Shown here: positions 46,206-54,038 of the stretch, piece by piece | Numbering within the stretch: the stretch's first letter is position 1 | Layout: the number at the start of each line of letters is the position of its first letter | NCBI RefSeq assembly: GCF_023715105.1 | Contig: NZ_JAMBNO010000016.1 | Coordinates: forward strand, 62,001 to 126,000 | Length of the DNA stretch: 64,000 nucleotides | Reading direction: 5' to 3' | Source of the DNA: Hydrogenophaga intermedia | GTDB lineage: Bacteria; Pseudomonadota; Gammaproteobacteria; Burkholderiales; Burkholderiaceae_C | Notes under the pieces: model-generated | Seen by the model: the letters and a program-made list of their open reading frames with translations, nothing else | Databases searched by the model: none | Told to the model about the DNA's origin: nothing | Made by a program: the position numbers and the translations under genes

Positions 46206-47275
46206 CCCACCGTCAATCGAATACCGCCAGCCATGGCCGGCACGATCTCGCCGATTTCGGCCGCTTGCGCAAAGCCGTGGCGCTGGAAGGTGGCCAGTAC
46301 CTCGGGCACCGCGTCGGCGCTGCACGAGACCAGCAGGCCGCCGCTGGTCTGCGGGTCGCTCAGCAAGGCCTGGTCGGGCGCCTGCAAGGCCGCGCCCATC
46401 TGCACCTCGTGGCCGTAGGCCGCCCAGTTACGGCCTGACGCGCCGGTCACCAGACCCGCGCCGGCGAGTTCGCGCACGCCAGGCAACAAGGGCACTTTCG
46501 CCCAATCGATGCGCACCGTGGTGCCGGCGCCGCGCGCCATCTCCATCGCGTGGCCCGCGAGACCGAAGCCGGTGATGTCGGTGAGCGCGTGCACGCCGGC
46601 GAGCTTTGCGAGCTCGGGCCCCGGCGTGTTGAGCTTGGTGGTGTTGGCGATCATCTGTGCGTAGCCCTCGGGCGCAAGCTGGTCTTTCTTGAGCGCGGCC
46701 GACAGCACGCCCACACCGAGCGGCTTGCCCAGCACCAGGCGGTCGCCCACCTTCGCATCGGCATTGCGCTTCACGTACTTCGGGTGCACCAGGCCCAGTG
46801 CCACCAGGCCGTAGATGGGTTCCACCGAATCGATGGTGTGACCACCGGCGATCGGGATGCCCGCGGCCTGGCACACGTCCTGCCCACCCTTGAGGATGCG
46901 GCCGATGGTGTCGGTGGACAGCACGTTGACCGGCATGCCCACCAGCGCCAGCGCCATGATGGGCGTGCCGCCCATGGCGTACACATCGCTGATGGCGTTG
47001 GTGGCCGCGATGCGCCCGAAGTCGTACGGGTCGTCGACGATGGGCATGAAGAAGTCGGTGGTGGCGATCAGCGCCTGCTCGTCATTGAGGCGATACACCG
47101 CCGCGTCGTCGGCGGTCTCGATGCCCACCAGCAGCTCCTTGGGCACCGGCATCTGCGTGGTGCCCTTGAGGATCTCGCTCAGCACGCCGGGCGCGATCTT
47201 GCAGCCGCAGCCGCCACCGTGGGAGAGGCTGGTCAATCGGGGTTGCGTGGCACTGGGTGGGGTGGGTGCGTTCAT
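46202..47275 (-). CDS. senC: Selenophosphate synthetase (SenC/SelD)
   Basis: 357 residues. It makes selenophosphate from selenide and ATP. The catalytic motif is SHGGGCGCKIAPG with Cys23 and Lys26 (equivalent to E. coli Cys17 and Lys20); no selenocysteine codon replaces Cys. ATP/metal motifs ALIATTDFFMPIVDDPYDFG, AATNAISDVYAMGGTPIMAL and VTGASGRN are present. GGAG nine bases before ATG 47275 favours this start; an ATG at 47302 would overlap senB. It lies between senB and a HAD gene. Because no selA, selB or tRNA-Sec is in the window and senA and senB flank it, supply of selenophosphate for selenoneine is its most likely local role. Confidence 0.93.
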   Translation of the reverse strand: MNAPTPPSATQPRLTSLSHGGGCGCKIAPGVLSEILKGTTQMPVPKELLVGIETADDAAVYRLNDEQALIATTDFFMPIVDDPYDFGRIAATNAISDVYAMGGTPIMALALVGMPVNVLSTDTIGRILKGGQDVCQAAGIPIAGGHTIDSVEPIYGLVALGLVHPKYVKRNADAKVGDRLVLGKPLGVGVLSAALKKDQLAPEGYAQMIANTTKLNTPGPELAKLAGVHALTDITGFGLAGHAMEMARGAGTTVRIDWAKVPLLPGVRELAGAGLVTGASGRNWAAYGHEVQMGAALQAPDQALLSDPQTSGGLLVSCSADAVPEVLATFQRHGFAQAAEIGEIVPAMAGGIRLTVG

Positions 47276-47291
47276 GGGGGTGGTCTCCGGC

Positions 47292-48311
47292 TCAGGCGCC
47301 ATGGGGCATGTCGACGCGGGCGCCGTGCAGCAGTTCGTTCAACAGATCGATCAGGGCGCGCTGCTCGGCCTCGGGGGCGAACAGCGGCGCGCGCTCTGCG
47401 CATTGTGCGGCCAGGCGCGCGAGGCTGCCATCGGCCTGCGCCATGTCCGCACGGCAGGCGCGCAGGTGCATCGCCAGCGCCTGCGCATCGCCGGGTGCAA
47501 AGTAGCCCGCGTAAGCCTCGCCAAGCATGCCCACATTGCCGTCGATGTGCGAGGCCAGCACCGGCACGCCGCAGCGCACCGCCTCCAGCACCGCGTGCGC
47601 GCCGCCTTCGATGCGACTGGTGTGCACCAGCACGTGCGCACGCCGCAGCCGGCGCTGCACCTCGGGGTGCGGCAGGCCACCGAGCCAGCGGTAGTGTGGG
47701 CAGGCCGCAGCGGTGGCGCTGGCGGCCTCGCCGAGCGCAGGGTCGAGCGCGGCACCGATGTGGTCGATTCGAATGCCCTCGTGGGGCGCGATCAGGCGCG
47801 CGGCCTCGAACAGGGTCTGCGGGGCCTTCTCGTCGCGCAGATGGCCCACCATCACCGCACGCAGGAAGCCGCTTGGCCGCGGCAAAGCCGCGCGGGCGGG
47901 TGTGGACTGGAACACCACACGGCAGCGTGCCCGCAAGTGCTCGGGCAGCGCCAGCGGACCACGCGCCTGCAGCACCACCAGGCGATGCGCCAGCCCGATC
48001 GAACGCTGCGCGTCGGCATCGATCGCGATATCGCGATAGAGGTCGGTGCCGGTGAGCACCACCACCAGCGGGGCATGTCCATCGGCCGCAGCCCAGGCCG
48101 CGATGGAGGCCGCCGAGCGACGAGCGTGCAGCGCGATCAAGGCCGCGGGGCGCTCGGTCATGGCGGCATCGGGCCACTGGCGCAAGAGGGCCACCCGATA
48201 ATGGCTCGCGAGCAGGCGCGACCAGCGCCGTGCGGTCTGCCAGTTGCCGTTGTTCGCGTCGGCCAGCGCCGGCGTGACGATGCACACCAGGGGTTTGCGG
48301 ATGGGGGCCAT
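47292..48311 (-). CDS. senB: Selenosugar synthase SenB-like glycosyltransferase
   Basis: 339 residues. It is a GT-B-fold glycosyltransferase with the family-typical N-terminus IVTPALADANNGNWQTARRW, VVVLTGTDLYRDIAIDADAQ, and the nucleotide-sugar motif SRIEGGAHAVLEAVRCGVPV. This matches the group characterised as SenB, which joins selenophosphate to UDP-GlcNAc-derived sugar to give a selenosugar in selenoneine synthesis. The ATG at 48311 overlaps the senA ATG on the other strand; ATG at 48323 is an alternative start. senC follows after 16 bp. Function is assigned from family resemblance plus the senA/senC context. Confidence 0.88.
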   Translation of the reverse strand: MAPIRKPLVCIVTPALADANNGNWQTARRWSRLLASHYRVALLRQWPDAAMTERPAALIALHARRSAASIAAWAAADGHAPLVVVLTGTDLYRDIAIDADAQRSIGLAHRLVVLQARGPLALPEHLRARCRVVFQSTPARAALPRPSGFLRAVMVGHLRDEKAPQTLFEAARLIAPHEGIRIDHIGAALDPALGEAASATAAACPHYRWLGGLPHPEVQRRLRRAHVLVHTSRIEGGAHAVLEAVRCGVPVLASHIDGNVGMLGEAYAGYFAPGDAQALAMHLRACRADMAQADGSLARLAAQCAERAPLFAPEAEQRALIDLLNELLHGARVDMPHGA

Positions 48312-49503
48312 GGAGCCAAGCATTGTGTCCGAGCCGTACGGCGAGGCCGCGCAGCGGGCCCGCTGCGCCGGGCGCACCGAACTGGCCGCGTTGCTGCGGG
48401 CCACCCGCGCGCGCACGCTGCGCCTGCTCGACGCCTGCGAGGCCGCGCTCGGCCCCACGTTGCGGGTGCCGCAAGCCGATGGGCTGAATCCGCTGCTGTG
48501 GGAGCTCGGACACATCGGCTGGTTCGCCGACCGTTGGGTCGCGCGCAACCCGCAGCGTGCTCGGGGCACGATGGCCGACCCGCTCGCCCCCCTTTCGCCC
48601 GCGCGCCAGGCCGCCCGCGGTGTGGACGCCGACGCGCTGTACGACAGCAGCGCAGTGCCGCACGAGGCGCGCTGGCACCTGCCCCTGCCCGACCTGGCCA
48701 CCACGCGCGCCGACCTGCACGCGCAACTGCACGACACCCTCGCGCTGCTCGCGCGCGCCGACGCCACCGAGGCCTCCGACGCGGGCCTGTATTTCTTCCG
48801 CCTCGCGCTGTTCCATGAGGACATGCACGCCGAGGCCTGGGTCTACATGGCGCAGGCATTGGGTATCGACGTCGGCGAGACCGCACCATCGCCCGCTGCG
48901 CCCGGCGAGCGGCCGCTGCACCTGCCCGCGGGCGAATGGGCGCAAGGCTGGCCCGGCCCGGGCTTTGCCTTCGACAATGAGTTGTGCGGGCAAACGGTGA
49001 AGCTCGGCGCCTTCGACATCGACGCGCACGCGGTGCACTGGGCGCGCTACCTGCCCGCCGTGCGCGCCGGTGCCGTTCCCTTGCCACGCCACCTGCGCCA
49101 CGAGGACGGCCAGTGGCAGCAACGCGTGCACGGCCAGTGGCGTGCGCTGGACCCCCTGGCCCCGGCCTGCCACCTGAGTTTTCACGACGCGCAAGCCTGG
49201 TGCGCCTGGGCCGGCCGGCGCCTGCCCACCGAGGCCGAGTGGGAGTACGCCGCACACCACGCCCGAGGCTTTGCCTGGGGCCACGTGTGGGAATGGACAG
49301 CCAGCACGTTCGCGCCCCTGCCTGGCTTCTCGCCCCACCCCTACCGCGACTATTCGCAGCCCTGGTTCGATGGCCGCCCGGTGCTCAAGGGTGCCAGCCA
49401 TGCCACCGCGCCGCACATGCGCCACCCGCGCTACCGCAACTACTTCACCGCCGAGCGCAGCGACATCTTTGCGGGCTTTCGCAGCGCGGGCCCGGGCATC
49501 TGA
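48310..49503 (+). CDS. senA: Selenoneine synthase SenA (EgtB-like nonheme iron enzyme)
   Basis: 397 residues. The N-terminal DinB-like domain carries the iron-ligand histidines: His68 in WELGHIGWFADRW and His169/His173 in LFHEDMHAEAWVYM. The C-terminal half is an FGE-sulfatase (SUMF1) domain with CHLSFHDAQAWCAWAGRRLP, TEAEWEYAA and the terminal FAGFRSAGPG. The same architecture is found in the ergothioneine enzyme EgtB; the adjacent senB and senC identify this as the SenA branch, which forms the C-Se bond between hercynine and a selenosugar. No EgtD (hercynine-forming methyltransferase) is in the window. ATG 48310 shares bases with the senB start; a GTG at 48325 is possible. phnC follows after 35 bp. 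Confidence 0.88.
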   Translation: MEPSIVSEPYGEAAQRARCAGRTELAALLRATRARTLRLLDACEAALGPTLRVPQADGLNPLLWELGHIGWFADRWVARNPQRARGTMADPLAPLSPARQAARGVDADALYDSSAVPHEARWHLPLPDLATTRADLHAQLHDTLALLARADATEASDAGLYFFRLALFHEDMHAEAWVYMAQALGIDVGETAPSPAAPGERPLHLPAGEWAQGWPGPGFAFDNELCGQTVKLGAFDIDAHAVHWARYLPAVRAGAVPLPRHLRHEDGQWQQRVHGQWRALDPLAPACHLSFHDAQAWCAWAGRRLPTEAEWEYAAHHARGFAWGHVWEWTASTFAPLPGFSPHPYRDYSQPWFDGRPVLKGASHATAPHMRHPRYRNYFTAERSDIFAGFRSAGPGI

Positions 49504-49538
49504 ACGCGGCCTGCGCGTTGCCCTTCTGCCGGGTTCTA

Positions 49539-50378
49539 ATGCGGCCCGTGAAGTTCGACATCGACCAACTCGGCATGCGCCACCGCAGCGCCCGCCCCGG
49601 GCAGCCCGCGGCGCTGCAGCGGCTGAGCCTGCGCATCGACAGCGGCGAACAGCTTGCGGTGATCGGCCCCTCGGGCGCGGGCAAGACCACGCTGCTGCAG
49701 TTGCTCAGCTGCGCGCTGCCTCCCACCACAGGCGCGTTCACCATCGACGGTGTGGCCCCATGGGCCCTGCCCCGGCGCGCGTTGCAGCGCCTGCGCGGGC
49801 GGCTGTTCCTGGCGCCGCAGGTGCCGCCGCTGCCACCGCGCCAGCGCGTGGTCACCTCGGTGCTGGCTGCGCGCCTGCCCGCCATGGGCACCTGGGCCAG
49901 CCTGCGCTCGTTGTTCTACCCCGACGACATTCCCGCCGCCTTCGCCGCGCTGGAGCGCTTCGACCTCGGCGAGAAGCTGTTCGAGCGCGTGGACCGGCTC
50001 TCGGGCGGCGAGCGTCAGCGCGTGGGCCTGGCGCGCGCGCTCCTCGCGCCCGCGAAGGCCTGGTTCGTCGACGAGCCGCTGTCGGCACTCGACCCGACGC
50101 GCGCGCAGCAGGCCATTGCCACGCTCACCGAGGGCGCGCGCGAGCGTGGTGTCACGCTGGTGGCCTCGCTGCACCAGGTCGACGTGGCGCTCGCGCACTT
50201 CCCGCGCATCGTCGGCCTGCGCGACGGGCAACTCGCCTTCGACCTGCCTGCCGCCGCGGTGACGCGGGAGCATCTGGCGCGCCTGTACGACCAGTTCGAG
50301 CACGAGCTGCGCGGCGAGGGCCTGGCCCCACCGCAGGAGCCCGCCACCCCGGTGCCGGTGGCCATGCAGTGCCGTTGA
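49539..50378 (+). CDS. phnC: Phosphonate-type ABC transporter ATP-binding protein
   Basis: 279 residues. Walker A is VIGPSGAGKTTLLQLLSCAL, signature RLSGGERQRVGLARALLAPA, Walker B AWFVDEPLSALDP, and H-loop TLVASLHQVDVALAHFPRIV. The latter two are PhnC-like. ATG 49539 (MRPVKFDID) is used; GTG 49548 is possible. It lies 35 bp after senA and 4 bp before the first permease gene, so a senA-phnC-phnE-phnE transcript is likely. No binding-protein gene (phnD) is seen on either side. Substrate therefore unknown: phosphonate, phosphite, or something connected to the sen genes. Confidence 0.87.
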   Translation: MRPVKFDIDQLGMRHRSARPGQPAALQRLSLRIDSGEQLAVIGPSGAGKTTLLQLLSCALPPTTGAFTIDGVAPWALPRRALQRLRGRLFLAPQVPPLPPRQRVVTSVLAARLPAMGTWASLRSLFYPDDIPAAFAALERFDLGEKLFERVDRLSGGERQRVGLARALLAPAKAWFVDEPLSALDPTRAQQAIATLTEGARERGVTLVASLHQVDVALAHFPRIVGLRDGQLAFDLPAAAVTREHLARLYDQFEHELRGEGLAPPQEPATPVPVAMQCR

Positions 50379-50382
50379 CGTG

Positions 50383-51219
50383 ATGAGCAGCGCAACACAC
50401 CTGCGAGCTCCCGACCGCGACCCGGCCTGGTTGTCGCGGCTGTTCTGGATCGGCTTCGCGTTGGTATTGCTGTGGCCACTGGGCGTGGCCACCCAGTTCC
50501 GGCCCTGGGTGCTGGTCGAGACGAAGAACCTGCAGGTGACCGGCCAGTTCCTGGGCAGTTTCTTCCCGCTCGCGCACGACGCCGAGTTCCTGCAGATGGT
50601 GGCGCGCGAAACGTGGCGCACCGTGGCGATGGCCACCGCTGGCGTCACGCTCGCGCTGCTGCTGGCGATCCCGCTCACGCTGGCCAGCACGCGCATGCTG
50701 TCGATCTCGGCACTCTCCGGTCGCATGGCCACACTGCCCGCCTTCGTGCGCCACGCTGTGCGCTGGCTGCTGATCGTGCTGCGCAGCATCCCCGAGCTGG
50801 TGTGGGCACTTGTGTTCGTGCGCGTGGTGGGCCTGGGCCCCACGGCTGGCGTGCTGGCCATCGCGCTCACCTACGCGGGCATGCTGGGCAAGGTGTACGG
50901 CGAGATCCTGGAAAGCGGCGAGCCGCACGCCACGCAGACCCTGCTGCGCAACGGCAGCGGCCGGCTGCAGGCCTTTCTGTACGCGCTGCTGCCGGCCAAC
51001 GCGGCCGAGCTCACCAGCTACACCGTCTACCGCTGGGAATGCGCAATCCGCTCCTCGGTGGTGCTGGGCTTCGTGGGTGCGGGTGGCCTGGGCCAGCAAC
51101 TCGACAACTCGATGAAGATGTTCAACGGCGGCGAGGTGGCCAGCATGCTGCTGGTGTTCATGGTGCTGGTGGCGCTGGCCGACCGCGCGAGCGCCTACCT
51201 GCGAAAGGCGCTGGGGTGA
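50383..51219 (+). CDS. phnE: Phosphonate-type ABC transporter permease, first
   Basis: 278 residues with about six transmembrane helices. The permease motifs WLLIVLRSIPELVWALVFVR and SVVLGFVGAGGLGQQLDNSM mark the PhnE subgroup. The EAA-like loop is ATQTLLRNGSGRLQAFLYAL. ATG 50383 is used in preference to a GTG one codon earlier. Its stop overlaps the ATG of the second permease (TGATG). With phnC and phnE2 it would form the membrane part of an importer. Confidence 0.88.
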   Translation: MSSATHLRAPDRDPAWLSRLFWIGFALVLLWPLGVATQFRPWVLVETKNLQVTGQFLGSFFPLAHDAEFLQMVARETWRTVAMATAGVTLALLLAIPLTLASTRMLSISALSGRMATLPAFVRHAVRWLLIVLRSIPELVWALVFVRVVGLGPTAGVLAIALTYAGMLGKVYGEILESGEPHATQTLLRNGSGRLQAFLYALLPANAAELTSYTVYRWECAIRSSVVLGFVGAGGLGQQLDNSMKMFNGGEVASMLLVFMVLVALADRASAYLRKALG

Positions 51220-52043
51220 TGAAGCCGGTCGCCGCCAACCTGCCCTACAAGTTGCCGCCGCGCCTGTTCGATGCGCGCTGCAAGGCCTGCTGGCTCACGC
51301 TGGGTGCGCTGCTGCTGGTGATGGCCAGCTTCTGGTCGCTCGACCTGCAGTGGCGCCAGTTCCTGTCGTGGGAAGCGGCGCGGAGCATGGGACGCTTTCT
51401 CGGTGAGTTCTTCCCACCCGACACCTCGCCCGAATTCCTGCAACGCGTGGCCGTGGGTGCGTGGGAGACGCTGGCGATGTCAGCCCTGGGCACGGCGCTC
51501 GCGGCACTGGCCGGGCTGGCGCTGGCCCTGCCCGCCAGCCGCCTGCACGAGGGCGACGCCGCCTGGGCCCGCATGCCCACGCGCTGGCTGCTCAACGCAT
51601 TGCGCAGCATCCCCGAACTGGTGTGGGCCGCGCTGCTGCTCATCAGTGCCGGGCTGGGGCCATTCGCCGGCACGTTGGCGCTGGGGCTGCACACCGCGGG
51701 CGTGCTGGGCCGCCTGTTCGCCGAGGCGATCGAGAACGCCCCGCGCGGCCCGGCCGATGCGCTGCGCCAGCAAGGTGTCGGCCACGGGCGCGTGTTCCTC
51801 TACGCGACGCTGCCGCAGGTGCTGCCGCAGTTGCTCAGCTACACGCTCTACCGCTGGGAAAACAACATCCGCGCCGCGGCCGTGCTGGGCGTGGTGGGCG
51901 CGGGCGGTCTGGGGCAGTTGCTGGCCTTCCACATGGGCCTGTTCCACATGGGCAAGACGGCCACCATCCTGGCGGCCATGCTGGTGCTGGTGGCGCTGGT
52001 GGACGGGGCCAGCCACGCGGCGCGGCGCGTGTTGACACGCTGA
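51219..52043 (+). CDS. phnE: Phosphonate-type ABC transporter permease, second
   Basis: 274 residues, clearly homologous to the preceding permease: WLLNALRSIPELVWAALLLI and VLGVVGAGGLGQLLAFHMGL match its motifs. The pair presumably forms a heterodimeric channel. The region between the first and second helices carries the same FPPDTSPEFLQRVAVGAWET block. It ends 33 bp before the convergent sugar-dehydrogenase gene, so the operon has no space here for a periplasmic binding protein. Confidence 0.88.
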   Translation: MKPVAANLPYKLPPRLFDARCKACWLTLGALLLVMASFWSLDLQWRQFLSWEAARSMGRFLGEFFPPDTSPEFLQRVAVGAWETLAMSALGTALAALAGLALALPASRLHEGDAAWARMPTRWLLNALRSIPELVWAALLLISAGLGPFAGTLALGLHTAGVLGRLFAEAIENAPRGPADALRQQGVGHGRVFLYATLPQVLPQLLSYTLYRWENNIRAAAVLGVVGAGGLGQLLAFHMGLFHMGKTATILAAMLVLVALVDGASHAARRVLTR

Positions 52044-52076
52044 TACCACCGGGCGCGCCAGCCGCGCGAGCGGTGC

Positions 52077-53195
52077 TCAGCGCGGTGTCAACCGCACCAA
52101 CTGCCCGTCGCGATCGTCGGTGAGCACGTAGAGCAGGCCGTCCGGGCCTTCGCGCACGTCGCGGATGCGCTGGCCCAGGTCGGCGAGCAGGCGTTCCTGC
52201 TCGACCACCTTGCCGCCTTCGAGCCGCATGCGCACGAGGTGACGGAACTTGAGCGAGCCGGTGAACAGGCTGCCTTTCCACGCCGCACCGTAGCGATCAC
52301 TGCCCAGGAAGCTCAGGCCCGCGGGTGCGATGGAGGGCACCCAGTGCTGCACCGGTTGCTCCAGCCCGGCGCGGCTGGTGATGCCCTCGCCGATGCGCCC
52401 GCCACCGTAGTTCTCGCCGTAGGTGATGACGGGCCAGCCGTAGTTCTTGCCGGCCTCGGTGCGATTGAGTTCGTCGCCGCCCTGCGGGCCGTGCTCGATG
52501 GTCCACAGCGTGCCGTCGGGCGCGAGCGTGGCGCCCTGCACGTTGCGGTGGCCCAGGCTCCAGATCTCGGCCATGGCACCGGCGCGTTGCGAGAACGGGT
52601 TGTCCGGGTGGGCCTTGCCATCGGCCAGCACGCGCACCACCTTGCCGTGGTGGTTGTCCAGCGTCTGCGCATCCTGCATGCGCGTGTACCGATCGCCCAG
52701 CGTGAGGAACAGGCTGCCGTCGCCGGCCTGCACGATGCGGCAGCCGAAGTGCAGGCGGCTGCCGACCTTGGGTTTCTGGCTGAACACCACGCGCAAGTTT
52801 TCGAGCGCGCTGCGGTCGTCCGACAGGCGGGCCGAGGCCATGGCGGTGGAGTTGCCGCCCGGGCCGGGCTCGCTGTAGCAGAAGTGCAGCGTGCGGTTGC
52901 GCGCAAAGTCGCGGTCGGCCACCACGTCGAGCAGGCCGCCCTGGCCCACGGCATCGATCTCGGGCAAGCCCTTGAGCGGCGCGCCCACGCCACCATCGGC
53001 CTCGATCACGCGCATGCGGCCCGGCCGCTCCGTCACCACCATGCGGCCTTCGCCGATGAAGGTGAGGCCCCAGGGGTTTTGCAGGCCCCGCGCAAGCACA
53101 TCAGGGGTGACATCCTGCGCAATGGCGCCACCAGCGACTGCCGCCGCTGCGGCGGCCAGGACGAGGGAAAACAAGCGGGGACGGCGGCGGATCAT
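52077..53195 (-). CDS. PQQ-dependent aldose sugar dehydrogenase-like protein
   Basis: 372 residues. A signal peptide (SLVLAAAAAAVAGGAIAQ) predicts a periplasmic protein. The six-bladed propeller motifs of the soluble Glc/Sorb dehydrogenase (Yli1/Asd) family are visible: LQNPWGLTFIGEGRMVVTER, WSLGHRNVQGATLAPDGTLW, EHGPQGGDELNRTEAGKNYG and SIAPAGLSFL. It oxidises aldose sugars with PQQ as cofactor. No pqq synthesis genes are in the window. No operon partner is close; nnrU lies 72 bp upstream on the same strand. Confidence 0.88.
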   Translation of the reverse strand: MIRRRPRLFSLVLAAAAAAVAGGAIAQDVTPDVLARGLQNPWGLTFIGEGRMVVTERPGRMRVIEADGGVGAPLKGLPEIDAVGQGGLLDVVADRDFARNRTLHFCYSEPGPGGNSTAMASARLSDDRSALENLRVVFSQKPKVGSRLHFGCRIVQAGDGSLFLTLGDRYTRMQDAQTLDNHHGKVVRVLADGKAHPDNPFSQRAGAMAEIWSLGHRNVQGATLAPDGTLWTIEHGPQGGDELNRTEAGKNYGWPVITYGENYGGGRIGEGITSRAGLEQPVQHWVPSIAPAGLSFLGSDRYGAAWKGSLFTGSLKFRHLVRMRLEGGKVVEQERLLADLGQRIRDVREGPDGLLYVLTDDRDGQLVRLTPR

Positions 53196-53267
53196 GCTCG
53201 GGCAACTCCCATCAACGGTTTCAGGACCCGCGATGGATGCGCCCGAGCGCGCGCGGTTCCCGCCGCC

Positions 53268-53852
53268 TCAGCCGAAAGGCCGCACGCCGAACAGGAAACC
53301 GTGCGCCCAGAAAGCAAACACCCCGTAGAGCACCAGGCCCGCCACCAGGGCAATGACATCGTTCATCGCCCCCGGTGACGCCCCGTGCACCGGCCGCAGC
53401 AGGCCTGCCGCGGCGCGGCGCTTGAGCGAGATGCGGTCGGCCACGGCCCAGGCGAGGAAACTGCCGAACAGCAGCACGCTGGCGAGGTCGCCGTTGGCCA
53501 GCAGGTGGGCCAGGGCCCAGAACTTGGTGGCCGCCAGCATGGGGTGCTTGGTGGCGCGCTGGATACGCCCGGGCAGATAGGCCGCGACCAGCAGCACGAA
53601 CACCGGCAGCATGAGCAGCGCAGCCACGTGGCGCATCGCCACCGGCGGCGTCCACAGCAGCACCGGGTCTTGTCGCGCGGCGCTGTAGCCGGCCACGATC
53701 AGGCCGAAGCCGGCCAGCGCCACCAGCGTGTAGAGCCCTTTCCACGGGCCCTCGCCCAGGCGGTGCGCGATGTCGTGGCGGCCGCTGGGCGCAACGATCG
53801 ATACGGAATGGATGCCGAGAAAAAGAACGAGTCCGACGATCAGCCAGGTCAT
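53268..53852 (-). CDS. nnrU: NnrU-family membrane protein
   Basis: 194 residues with about six hydrophobic helices. The NnrU signatures LFLGIHSVSIVAPSGRHDIA and TKHPMLAATKFWALAHLLAN are present, the latter with the conserved HP. NnrU-type proteins were linked to nitrite/nitric-oxide metabolism and are related to the isoprenylcysteine methyltransferase/NnrU group. No denitrification genes are in the window, so the role is unclear. Start at 53852. Confidence 0.85.
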   Translation of the reverse strand: MTWLIVGLVLFLGIHSVSIVAPSGRHDIAHRLGEGPWKGLYTLVALAGFGLIVAGYSAARQDPVLLWTPPVAMRHVAALLMLPVFVLLVAAYLPGRIQRATKHPMLAATKFWALAHLLANGDLASVLLFGSFLAWAVADRISLKRRAAAGLLRPVHGASPGAMNDVIALVAGLVLYGVFAFWAHGFLFGVRPFG

Positions 53853-53981
53853 GAAGGTCTCCAGGGGCCAGCAGCCCGCAGCGGGCGGGTCGCCCGGCGG
53901 TCATTGTGCACACGCGTCCCGGGCCGGGAGCGCAGAAGCACGCGGGCGAGAGTGTGCACCACGCCCGCGCCACCTGCCCGG

Positions 53982-54011
53982 TTGTACAAGCCTGTTTTTC
54001 TGATTTATATT
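53982..54011 (+). promoter_or_regulatory. AT-rich promoter candidate of the MarR-like gene
   Basis: TTGTAC (53982-53987) and TATATT (54006-54011) are separated by 18 bp, a near-consensus sigma-70 arrangement. The 53991-54040 stretch is strikingly A+T-rich against its surroundings and contains overlapping TATA-like repeats (TATATTGGCACTTATATA), where the regulator itself might bind. Confidence 0.5.
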
Positions 54012-54038
54012 GGCACTTATATAGCGTGTTATTTAAAT

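Noticed and set aside
46202-47275. SelD as evidence for selenocysteine incorporation
   Set aside because: No selA, selB, tRNA-Sec or in-frame TGA selenoprotein was found here. The sen neighbours explain the gene better.
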